Below are positions 1 through 6,185 of a stretch of DNA of 9,968 bases, one piece after another (position 1 is the stretch's first letter; each line of letters starts with the position of its first letter). Source of the stretch: Dehalococcoidia bacterium (GTDB taxonomy: Bacteria; Chloroflexota; Dehalococcoidia; DSTF01; JALHUB01). The notes under the pieces are model-generated. The model had not been told where the DNA came from, ran no database searches, and saw only the letters and a program-made list of their open reading frames with translations. The position numbers and the translations under genes were made by a program. The stretch spans positions 1-9,968 of the forward strand of contig JALHUB010000031.1 of assembly GCA_022865685.1 (NCBI GenBank), given 5' to 3'.

Positions 1-2
1 AG

Positions 3-1358
3 AGCCGCGCCCAGATGCAGCTCCTGCCGCGGACGCAACCGCGCTCGCTGGAGGACCTGACGCAGGAGGTGGCGATTGTCCGTCCGGGGCCCATCGTCGG
101 CAAGGCGGTGAACCCGTTCGTGCGGCGAAAGCAGGGGAAGGAGCCGGTCACGTATGACCACCCGTCGCTGGAGGCGGCGCTGAAGGACACGCTGGGGGTC
201 GTCGTATACCAGGACCAGGTGTTGCAGGTGGCGATGGCGCTGGCGGGCTTCACCGCCGGCCAGGCCGAGGCGCTGCGACGGGCGATAAGCCGCAAGCGCT
301 CGCGGGAGGCGATGCAGGGCTTCTGGCAGCAGTTCCGGGAGGGCGCGCTGGCCCGCGGCGTCGACGAGAAGACGGCGCGAGACGTGTTCGACAAGCTGCT
401 GGGCTTCGCGGAGTTCGGCTTCCCGAAGAGTCACTCCGCCGCCTTCGCCGTGCTCGCCTATCAGTCGTCGTGGCTGAAGAAGTACTACCCGGCCGAGTTC
501 TACTGCGCCCTGTTCAACGCCCAGCCGATGGGCTTCTACGCGCCGCACGTCTTCACGAACGACGCGAAGCGACACGGCGTGAGCATCTTGAACCCCGACA
601 TCAACCTCAGCGGCGCCCGCTGCACCGTCGAAGACGGGCCGGAGGGCGACGCCGTGCGGGTAGGCATCGGCTACGTGCGCGGCATCGGCGAGAAGGCGGC
701 GCAGGCGGTTGAGGAGGAGAGGCGTCGCAACGGGCCCTACGGGTCGATATGGGAGCTGATGAACCGCACACATCTCTCGCAATCGGCTGTCGAGAACCTG
801 GCGTCGGTGGGCGCCTTCGAGTCGCTGAACGCTAATCGACGGGCGCCGATGTGGGAAGCCGGGCTGGTCACGCGGCCGCGCGGCGGGCAGATGGCGCTGC
901 CGCTCGCCATCGAGCAGGACATGGTGTCGCTGCCGGACATGACGGCCTGGGAGCGCATGGCGGCGGAGTACGAAAACCTGGGGCTTTCGCCCGCGCAGCA
1001 TCCGCTGGCCTTTGTGCGACGGGGCCTGCACGAGGGCATCGTGTCGAGCAGGCACCTCGACAGGCTGCCGGACGGGGCCATGGTGGAGATAGCGGGGCTG
1101 GTGGTCTGTCGCCAGCACCCGATGACGGCGAAGGGGTTCGTCTTCCTGCTGCTGGAGGACGAGTTCGGGCTGGCGAACGTGGTGGTGAAGCCGGGGCTAT
1201 ACGCGTCGACGCGGAGCATCATCCGAACAGAGCCGTTCCTGCTGGTGCGCGGGCGCCTACAGAAGCGGGAAGGGACGTTGAACGTCGTCGCGGAGCGGTT
1301 CAGCGCGCTGCGGATCGACGCGTCGCTGGTGGCGCCGCCGGCGCACAACTTCCGCTAG
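3..1358 (+). CDS. dnaE2: Error-prone DNA polymerase III alpha-type subunit DnaE2 (ImuC), C-terminal part
   Basis: A C-family DNA polymerase that carries out translesion synthesis and damage-induced mutagenesis, usually with ImuA/ImuB. The reading frame is open from base 3 and enters the window inside the sequence SRAQM, so roughly the last 450 of an expected 1050-1100 residues are present; the start lies outside. Visible landmarks in order are EVAIVRPGPI (palm), VVYQDQVLQVAMALAG (fingers), FPKSHSAAFAVLAYQSSWLK, a helix-hairpin-helix region around GYVRGIGEKAA, and a C-terminal OB fold beginning VEIAGLVVCRQHP. SRAQM and PMGFYAPHVFTNDAKRHGV are DnaE2 hallmarks; replicative DnaE1 usually has an SPGM-type sequence at the first site. 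No imuA, imuB or lexA partner is visible. The stop TAG lies 9 bases before the end of the convergent hotdog gene, with no clear terminator between them. Confidence 0.93.
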   Translation, partial: SRAQMQLLPRTQPRSLEDLTQEVAIVRPGPIVGKAVNPFVRRKQGKEPVTYDHPSLEAALKDTLGVVVYQDQVLQVAMALAGFTAGQAEALRRAISRKRSREAMQGFWQQFREGALARGVDEKTARDVFDKLLGFAEFGFPKSHSAAFAVLAYQSSWLKKYYPAEFYCALFNAQPMGFYAPHVFTNDAKRHGVSILNPDINLSGARCTVEDGPEGDAVRVGIGYVRGIGEKAAQAVEEERRRNGPYGSIWELMNRTHLSQSAVENLASVGAFESLNANRRAPMWEAGLVTRPRGGQMALPLAIEQDMVSLPDMTAWERMAAEYENLGLSPAQHPLAFVRRGLHEGIVSSRHLDRLPDGAMVEIAGLVVCRQHPMTAKGFVFLLLEDEFGLANVVVKPGLYASTRSIIRTEPFLLVRGRLQKREGTLNVVAERFSALRIDASLVAPPAHNFR

Positions 1359-1367
1359 CTTCACTGC

Positions 1368-2168
1368 CTACGGCGTTGGCTCGTACGTGCCGGTGTGCAG
1401 CATGCGCGCCACGCGATTCCCCGCACCGTCGACGGTTACGACGCGCTGCGTGATGTAGAAGCGTCCCCTCTTCTCGAAAGCATCCTCCACGACGCCCCAG
1501 GTGTAGAGCGTTTCTCCCAGGCGGGCCGGGCCGACCCACTCGGTCGCGCTGCTCGTGTGGATGACGACCGCGTAGAGATGGCTGCGCCAGAGGAGGTGGA
1601 ACGGCGCGCCCGCTATGAAGTTGGGAGAGATGAGGCCCCGCGAGCGCAACTCCTGCGCGAGGGGAGTCCCTTCGAGGCCGGAGTCGGCGATGAAGCGATC
1701 GAGGCCTTCGCGGTCCATGCTCCGTTCGTCCGGCGTGCGCAGGAGCTCGCCTTTGAGCGAAACGTCCTTAGCCAGCGTCTGTGGCTCTACACCGCTGCCG
1801 CGCTCGAGGCCGTCTTCGCGGATCGATTCGCGGTAGGGGCCGACGACCGCCTCCGCGCGCAAGCCGTCGCAGAGCAGGTTGACCCGCCAGTCGTCGCCGT
1901 CGATAGGCTCGGCAACGACCGTCAGCTCCTCGCTGTCGAACACGGGCGCCCGGAAGTGGATTTCGCCGTAGCCGTGCTCCAGCCAGTCGCCGCCCATGAG
2001 CCTGACAGCGGCGTCCGACGCGTAGGCGTATAGCGTGACGCCTGCGACAAGACCGCCGGGATAGCCGAGCGAGCGGGCGTAGTCGTCGCGATGGATCGGG
2101 TTCGGGGAGTCCGGCTGGTCGTTTCGCGCGACGAGACGGTACTGCAGGCGTTGTCCCGCTCTTGTCAT
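1368..2168 (-). CDS. MaoC-like hotdog-fold protein (double hotdog, function unassigned)
   Basis: This 266-residue protein resembles MaoC-type dehydratases, a family that includes (R)-specific enoyl-CoA hydratases acting on acyl thioesters. The N-terminal half holds the hydratase-type signature: NPIHRDDYA (residues 23-31) gives the His26-x-Asp28 pair, followed by GYPGGLVAGV. The C-terminal half, from about residue 150, looks like a second hotdog (FIAGAPFHLLW, then a strand-rich region ending in RVARMLHTGTYEP) but lacks the HxD pair, the usual arrangement in double-hotdog proteins. The ATG at 2168 has a GGAAG-type ribosome binding site a few bases upstream. It lies 48 bases after the stop of the selenoprotein gene on the same strand, so cotranscription is likely. 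The substrate cannot be deduced; the link to the MerB-like gene is positional only. Confidence 0.8.
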   Translation of the reverse strand: MTRAGQRLQYRLVARNDQPDSPNPIHRDDYARSLGYPGGLVAGVTLYAYASDAAVRLMGGDWLEHGYGEIHFRAPVFDSEELTVVAEPIDGDDWRVNLLCDGLRAEAVVGPYRESIREDGLERGSGVEPQTLAKDVSLKGELLRTPDERSMDREGLDRFIADSGLEGTPLAQELRSRGLISPNFIAGAPFHLLWRSHLYAVVIHTSSATEWVGPARLGETLYTWGVVEDAFEKRGRFYITQRVVTVDGAGNRVARMLHTGTYEPTP

Positions 2169-2216
2169 CGCTTCCGGCCTCTGCTGTCGGGCACCGACAT
2201 CGGGCGCGCGCCCTTT

Positions 2217-2924
2217 TCAGCCACCAAGCCGCCAGAAGGCCCCGGTTCTCCCCAGCTTGATCAAGGTAGCCACCCATTCGCCTGCCAACTGCGGTATGCG
2301 GGGCAGGTAGTCAGGGGCGAGGCGCTCTCGGAACATGCCCCCTCCGAACAACTGGGCGTAGTCTCTGAGCGGCATCGTGCCGTCGGCGCTGCCGGCATCG
2401 TACTGGGTCCAGTCGCGAACGTGCTCTTCCGACCGGAAGAGGTTCATGCCGCTTCAGGCGAAGGCTATGTTCTCTGCCCAACGGGAGAACGGTACGTTGA
2501 CGTGGCCGACGATAGAGGGCGGCGAAGCTTCCAGGATTTCGCCGTCTCGCATACGCACTCGTATCGGTTCATTGCAGTTCAGACAGGGGCAGTCGATCTG
2601 GACTTGCTTGCCGGGATAGAGCCAGCTGACCGCCAGCGACTCAAACCCTCACTGCCCGTACCATTTCTGCTGGCCGTCCACAGATATCAGGTACTGTGTG
2701 GGAATGTTGGAGAACGGCGCGAAAGACGCGATGTAGTCGGTGCCCGGTTGGAGCCAAAGGCCAGGCACGCCTGCATTTTCCAGATCGTGCAATGCAACGC
2801 GAGCCTCCTCTGGAGAGAGGCTCATCTCCTTGGCTAGCTCCGTATAGTGCGGTGCGCGACCGTCATTGACCAGACGACTCATGATGGTGTGATACATCCG
2901 TGCCAGAAGCTGGGGTTCTGCCAT
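2217..2924 (-). CDS. MerB-like organometallic lyase, selenoprotein with two selenocysteines (U92, U157)
   Basis: Reading through two in-frame TGA codons (2651-2649 and 2456-2454) gives one 235-residue protein; MerB is about 212. Residues 1-60 form a MerB-like winged-helix region (ELAKEMSLSPEEARVALHDL), followed by FSNIPTQYLISVDGQQKWYGQ up to the first TGA. MerB has WCALD here, with Cys96 and Asp99; this protein has U92-G-F-E95. A C-x-C-x2-C group follows (112, 114, 117). The second TGA lies in FA-U-SGMNLFRSEEHVRDW, matching MerB FC-C-HVHFFAS, with U157 at Cys159; spacing is 65 residues against 63. MerB cleaves carbon-mercury bonds by protonolysis with these residues, so both catalytic thiols would be selenols. 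Each TGA is followed by a SECIS-like hairpin. The start has a strong AAGGAGG site 5-6 bases upstream. I recall the name SaoL being used for a MerB-like lyase of a proposed selenium-assisted organometal system; whether this is that protein is unverified, and I see no companion genes. The alternative is a pseudogene with two nonsense mutations, which is much less likely. Confidence 0.85.
2417..2445 (-). promoter_or_regulatory. Predicted bacterial SECIS stem-loop for U157
   Basis: Eight bases after the second UGA, GAAC plus CUCUUCC can pair with GGAAGAG and, after a 3-base CAC bulge, GUUC. The upper seven pairs are perfect and close a tetraloop GGUC, which starts 19 bases after the UGA and carries the GGU typical of SelB-binding loops. 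Pairing was judged by eye. Confidence 0.75.
2454..2456 (-). other. In-frame UGA, predicted selenocysteine codon 2 (U157)
   Basis: The TGA lies between codons for AENIAFA and SGMNLFRSEEH. It aligns with the second catalytic cysteine of MerB (Cys159, in FCCHVHFFAS). The second cysteine of that MerB pair is Ser158 here, so selenocysteine would be the only reactive chalcogen at this site. Confidence 0.82.
2619..2642 (-). promoter_or_regulatory. Predicted bacterial SECIS stem-loop for U92
   Basis: Starting 6 bases after the UGA, the RNA can pair GAGUC with GGCUC and GCUG with CAGC, with one bulged U on the 3' side, closing a 5-base apical loop GCGGU. The loop begins 16 bases after the UGA, within the usual 16-37 base window, and contains GGU as in the E. 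coli fdhF SECIS loop that SelB binds. Pairing was judged by eye; no folding energy was computed. Confidence 0.7.
2649..2651 (-). other. In-frame UGA, predicted selenocysteine codon 1 (U92)
   Basis: The TGA follows the codons for KWYGQ and is followed in the same open frame by GFESLAVSW. It sits in the column of the catalytic Cys96 of MerB (WCALD). The reading frame before and after it is fully open and continues the family alignment, which argues for recoding rather than termination. Confidence 0.82.
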
Positions 2925-2970
2925 AGTGCACCTCCTTCGCCCTCAAGCCCTGGAGATTACCGAGATGCAG

Positions 2971-2999
2971 ACCATAGCACAACACGCGGCGACTGTACA
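2971..2999 (-). promoter_or_regulatory. Candidate sigma70 promoter of the MerB-like selenoprotein gene
   Basis: On the minus strand TGTACA (2999-2994) is followed by a 17-base spacer and TATGGT (2976-2971), which is preceded by TG one base upstream as in an extended -10 element. Transcription would start near 2964, giving a leader of about 40 bases. The match is partial (4 of 6 for each hexamer). Confidence 0.4.
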
Positions 3000-3020
3000 G
3001 ATGGCCGCCCGCTGTAGGAG

Positions 3021-3038
3021 GGAAACGCCGCCCCGGCG
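3021..3038 (-). terminator. Possible weak terminator after the nitroreductase gene
   Basis: On the minus strand, 18 bases after the nitroreductase stop, CGCCG pairs with CGGCG around a GGG loop and is followed by TTT. The stem has only five pairs and the T-run is short, so read-through into the selenoprotein gene is likely. Confidence 0.25.
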
Positions 3039-3056
3039 AGGAACAAGCGCCGCTCG

Positions 3057-4073
3057 CTACTCGTCGACGGGGGCGGGAGCGCCGTCGCGGAACCAGGTCA
3101 CGGGACGGTACTCGCGCGCTACCATGCCCTCCTGCTTGAACTTCGGATAGCCCAGCGCAAGCGACGACATCAGCTTCCAGGGCGGTGCGATGCCCAGCTT
3201 CTCCGCCAGCGGCGGTATCTGGCCGGCGACGGTCACGAACCCGATCCAGCAGGCGCCGAGCCCCAGCGAGTTGGCGACGAGGTTCATGTTCTGCCCGCAA
3301 ATACCGATGTTTATGCCGCCGGCGCTTATCCCTCGCTCGTCCTCGAGTATGAGGATGACGACCGGCGCAGCGAGCAGTACCGGGCCGTAGCGTTTGGCGA
3401 TGGAACCCATCCCGCCGATGGCTAGGCGCGGGTCAAACGTCCCGGGGGTCTGCGGCGCCAGCTCGAAGCCGGCGGCGAGCTGCTTCACCAGCTCGTCGTC
3501 CTTGTACATCGCGTTGATCATGTTGACGCCGCCCCAGACGCCCTCGTTGATCTCGTTCATCAGGGCCTTGTCGGTGAGGACGATGAACTTCCAGGGCTGG
3601 CAGTTGCCGGCGCTGGGCGCGAACCGGCCGGCCTCCAGCACGCGCCGGACCAGGTGCTCAGGCACGGGCTTGTCCTTGAAGTTGCGGACGCTGCGCCGGT
3701 TCAAGACCGCCTTCTCGATGGCTGTCCACTCGCTCGCGTTGCCGCCGGCGTCCAGCGGCTTCATCGGCGGCTTCGCTTCGAGGGGGTGCGGCGCCGTGGC
3801 GAAGTAGCCGGAATCGACGTGGTAGGTCTCGACGATGGAGATGGCGTTCCGCGGGCAGGCAACCATGCAGTTGCTGCAACTGAAGCAGTTATGATCCGCC
3901 ACCAGGCGCGGCTCCTGGCCATCGACGAGCTCCCAGGCCCGGAATGGGCAGTTGTCCCAGCACAACTGGCAAGAGGAGCCGCGGGGTCGCGTGCACTTCT
4001 TGGGGTCCGACCTCATCACCCCCATGTGGACGCCTTCCGGCCGAAAAATCGCTTCGAAGTCTTCCCAAGGCAT
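3057..4073 (-). CDS. Nitroreductase-family flavoprotein with N-terminal 2[4Fe-4S] ferredoxin domain
   Basis: This 338-residue protein has two domains. Residues 27-74 carry cysteines in the pattern C27-x7-C35-x2-C38-x3-C42-P and C63-x2-C66-x2-C69-x3-C73-P, consistent with two [4Fe-4S] clusters. Residues from about 119 onward are a nitroreductase domain: NRRSVRNF (125-132), RFAPSAGNCQPWKFIVL, and a C-terminal GQNMNLVANSLGLGACWIGF. Such proteins bind FMN and take electrons through the clusters to reduce nitro, enone or other substrates; the true substrate is unknown. No signal peptide or membrane segment is seen, so it should be cytoplasmic. The ATG at 4073 is chosen because AAGGAGG lies 8 bases upstream and the ferredoxin domain starts soon after; the open frame further upstream runs antisense to another gene. 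It is 132 bases upstream of the MerB-like gene on the same strand. Confidence 0.88.
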   Translation of the reverse strand: MPWEDFEAIFRPEGVHMGVMRSDPKKCTRPRGSSCQLCWDNCPFRAWELVDGQEPRLVADHNCFSCSNCMVACPRNAISIVETYHVDSGYFATAPHPLEAKPPMKPLDAGGNASEWTAIEKAVLNRRSVRNFKDKPVPEHLVRRVLEAGRFAPSAGNCQPWKFIVLTDKALMNEINEGVWGGVNMINAMYKDDELVKQLAAGFELAPQTPGTFDPRLAIGGMGSIAKRYGPVLLAAPVVILILEDERGISAGGINIGICGQNMNLVANSLGLGACWIGFVTVAGQIPPLAEKLGIAPPWKLMSSLALGYPKFKQEGMVAREYRPVTWFRDGAPAPVDE

Positions 4074-4129
4074 CTTGATCCTCCTTGTGAGTCCGGGCCG
4101 ACCTTGTGTGAGAGATATGTTAGATCGCC

Positions 4130-4150
4130 GGGCCTTTGGTGCGAAAGCCC
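4130..4150. repeat. Imperfect inverted repeat in the divergent intergenic region
   Basis: GGGC-C-TTT pairs with AAA-GCCC around GGTGCG, with one bulged C. It lies between the nitroreductase and S51-like genes, upstream of the TATAAT of the latter, where a regulator could act on either gene. No known operator is recognised. Confidence 0.3.
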
Positions 4151-4163
4151 TCTGCCGCAATAG

Positions 4164-4194
4164 GAGACATGGCGGGCGGGCAGTCGCGTATAAT
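4164..4194 (+). promoter_or_regulatory. Candidate sigma70 promoter of the S51-like gene
   Basis: A consensus -10 TATAAT (4189-4194) is preceded by GAGACA (4164-4169), a 4-of-6 match to the -35 element, with a long 19-base spacer. Transcription would start near 4201, about 32 bases before the ATG at 4233. Confidence 0.5.
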
Positions 4195-4232
4195 GGGGGC
4201 ACAAACGCCTTCCATTCAGCGGGTGAGATCGT

Positions 4233-5486
4233 ATGGAACGACCCTTCCCGTCTGCCGGCACCGTCACCCTCATGGGCTCGGGAGAGCTCACGGAGTCGAT
4301 GACGCGGGTGCACCAGTGGGTCGTTTCGCGCATTCAGGGCCCCGTCGACGCCGTCTTCCTCGACACGCCCGCCGGCTTCGAGCTCAACGCGGACGGCATC
4401 TCCGAGAAGGCCCGCAGCTATGTCCGCCGTTACGTCGGCGTCCCCTGCGCGCTCGCGACGTTCAAGTCGCGGGAGAAGGCGACCGATGCCGAGCTGCGGA
4501 ACGCGGTGAGGAAGATCGAGGGCGCCAACTACATCTTCGCCGGGCCGGGCAGCCCCACCTACGCCATCCGCAACTGGGCGGGCACGCCGCTTATCGACGC
4601 GGTGGCGCGTGGTGTCGACGAAGGCTCGCATCTCGTGCTGGCGAGCGCGGCGGCAATCGCCAGCGGCCACTACTCGCTACCGGTGTACGAGGTCTATAAG
4701 GTCGGCGCCGACCCACACTGGGTCGAAGGCCTCAACCTGTTCGCGCCGTACGCCCTCGACCTGACGATCGTCCCGCACTGGAACAACTCGGAGGGCGGGA
4801 CCTATGACACGCGCTTCTGCTTCATGGGCAAACCGCGCCTCGACGCCCTGGAAGCGCTCCTACCCGAGTGGACGGTGATCCTCGGCATCGATGAGTACAC
4901 CGCCTGCATCCTTGTCCTCGGCGAAGACGTGTGTCGCGTGATGGGCGCCGGGCAGGTGACGGTCCGCCGTCCGCGAGGCGTCGACAAGGCGTATCCCGCG
5001 GACAGCTCGTTCAGCCTGGACGAGCTGCGCAGCGAGGCGATGTCGCTCAGCGCGCCGGTGCTGCAGGCGGCCGTCAAAGAAAGTGCCGCCCAGGCAAGCG
5101 AGGAGCTGGCGCACAAGGTCGGCGAAGCGGAGCGCACGCTGGCGGCGCAAAAGGACGGGCGATCGGACAGCGAGATCGCCGGCCAGGCGTTTGAACTGGT
5201 ACAGGCCATCGAGCGGGCGGAAGCGAGCGGCGCCGGCGGGGAGGCGGTAAAGCAGGCGCGGACGGAGTTGAGAAGCCTCGTCGACCTCTGGGGCAGGGAA
5301 CTCGGCGCCTCCGGCGGCGACCTCGTGGCGAACTTGGCTCCGTTCGTCGAGCTTCTCATCGACCTGAGGGCGAAGCTGCGGGCCGCCCAGCAATGGGCCC
5401 TCGCCGACGAGCTTCGCGACCGTCTCGTCGCGCTCGGCATCGCCCTCGAAGACACGCCCGGCGGCACAAACTGGAGAAAGCGCTAG
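4233..5486 (+). CDS. Peptidase S51/cyanophycinase-like protein fused to a CysS-like C-terminal domain
   Basis: The 417-residue protein has two parts. Residues 9-225 resemble the S51 / class I glutamine amidotransferase-like fold: LMGSGELTESM, FLDTPAGFELNADGI, FAGPGSPTYA (102-111), ASAAAIASG (137-145), VYEVYKVG, VPHWNNSEGGTYDTR and LGIDEYTA. Ser138 sits at the usual nucleophile position, but the normal GxSAGA is ASAAA here, so activity is uncertain. Residues from about 345 to the end (LVDLWGRELG, FVELLIDLRAKLRAAQQWALADELRDRL, then LEDTPGGTNWRKR) match the C-terminal helical domain of cysteinyl-tRNA synthetase, without its catalytic domain. The linker (about 265-340) is Ala- and Glu-rich and probably helical. 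The weak GGTGAG near position -7 fits the ATG. It diverges from the nitroreductase and ends 6 bases from the convergent glycosylase stop. The function is unknown. Confidence 0.8.
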   Translation: MERPFPSAGTVTLMGSGELTESMTRVHQWVVSRIQGPVDAVFLDTPAGFELNADGISEKARSYVRRYVGVPCALATFKSREKATDAELRNAVRKIEGANYIFAGPGSPTYAIRNWAGTPLIDAVARGVDEGSHLVLASAAAIASGHYSLPVYEVYKVGADPHWVEGLNLFAPYALDLTIVPHWNNSEGGTYDTRFCFMGKPRLDALEALLPEWTVILGIDEYTACILVLGEDVCRVMGAGQVTVRRPRGVDKAYPADSSFSLDELRSEAMSLSAPVLQAAVKESAAQASEELAHKVGEAERTLAAQKDGRSDSEIAGQAFELVQAIERAEASGAGGEAVKQARTELRSLVDLWGRELGASGGDLVANLAPFVELLIDLRAKLRAAQQWALADELRDRLVALGIALEDTPGGTNWRKR

Positions 5487-5492
5487 ACTGCG

Positions 5493-6179
5493 CTAGGTCC
5501 GCGCCAGCTCTCTCACCCGTGCGAAGATTCCGTCGAACATCTCCTGCGTCAACGTCGACGTGAACGTGTTGCGCTGACTCGGGTGGTATGAGCAGAGGAC
5601 GGTGCGCCCGTCGGGCAGGGACCACTCGACGCCGTGGCCGAACGGCGGGCGACGCCGCAGGCCTGCCTGCCGGTAGGCACGGCCAAGGGCAAGCGACAGG
5701 GCGTCGTAGGCGAAACGCCCCAGCGGGACGATAACGCGCAACTCCTGGAGGAGCGCCAGCTCGCGTCGAAGGTAGGGGTTGCAGTTGTCGCGTTCCTGCG
5801 GCGCCGGCTTGTTGTCAGGAGGGGCGCAGCGCACGGCGGCGGCGACGTAGGCGCGCTCGAGGCGGAGGCCGTCGTCGCGGCTGACGCTCGTGGGCTGATT
5901 GGCGTAGCCGGCGCGGTACAGGGCGGCGTACAGCCAGTCGCCGGAGCGGTCGCCGGTGAAGATGCGTCCTGTGCGGTTGCCGCCGTGGGCCGCGGGCGCC
6001 AGGCCGAGGGCCATCACCTCCGCGTGCGGGTCGCCGAGACCGGGGAGAGGGCGTCCCCAGTAAGTCCAATCGCGGAAGGCGGCGCGCTTCTCCTGCGCGA
6101 CTTTCTCCCGCCACCAGACCAGTCGGGAGCACTTGCGACAGGTCACGATGTCGTCGTAGAGCTTGTCCCAGGAGTCCAC
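5493..6179 (-). CDS. Family 5 (UDGb-type) uracil-DNA glycosylase
   Basis: This 228-residue enzyme removes uracil, and in this family often other deaminated bases, from DNA to start base excision repair. C14-x2-C17 near the N terminus with C118 and C133 are the expected four ligands of a [4Fe-4S] cluster. Motif 1 is GLAPAAHGGNRTGRIFTGD (59-77), which has the family 5 form with Ala where other families have an acidic or polar catalytic residue; motif 2 is HPSQRNT (199-205), the family 5 signature. Family 4 enzymes have GE(A/G)PG instead. Length is normal. The start is GTG at 6179: it is the first possible start after an in-frame TGA, no ribosome binding site precedes it, and a promoter -10 lies just upstream, suggesting a leaderless message. 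It converges on the S51-like gene. Confidence 0.9.
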   Translation of the reverse strand: MDSWDKLYDDIVTCRKCSRLVWWREKVAQEKRAAFRDWTYWGRPLPGLGDPHAEVMALGLAPAAHGGNRTGRIFTGDRSGDWLYAALYRAGYANQPTSVSRDDGLRLERAYVAAAVRCAPPDNKPAPQERDNCNPYLRRELALLQELRVIVPLGRFAYDALSLALGRAYRQAGLRRRPPFGHGVEWSLPDGRTVLCSYHPSQRNTFTSTLTQEMFDGIFARVRELART

Positions 6180-6185
6180 GAGTTC

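Noticed and set aside
3..1358. Replicative polymerase DnaE1
   Set aside because: SRAQM and PMGFYAPHVFTNDAKRHGV are features of the error-prone DnaE2 group.
2202..2217. Palindrome GGGCGCGCGCCC followed by TTTT on the plus strand, as an intrinsic terminator
   Set aside because: No plus-strand gene reads toward it; the nearest ends at 1358 and two minus-strand genes lie across the region. The stem is short and it is probably incidental.
2091..2837. Plus-strand open frame of 248 codons
   Set aside because: It is antisense to the selenoprotein gene and the start of the hotdog gene, shows no family motif and no good ribosome binding site. It exists because GC-rich coding DNA leaves the opposite strand open, and could mislead an automatic caller here.
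2217..2924. Reading the MerB-like region as a pseudogene or as two separate small genes (2924-2649 and 2447-2217)
   Set aside because: Both interruptions are TGA, both lie at catalytic cysteine columns, both have SECIS-like hairpins, and about 50 codons between the fragments keep clear family similarity. The second fragment's ATG has no convincing ribosome binding site.
4074..4670. N-terminal extension of the nitroreductase frame up to 4670
   Set aside because: The added part is antisense to the S51-like gene and has low-complexity Arg/Ala-rich composition. A strong ribosome binding site and the ferredoxin domain support the start at 4073.
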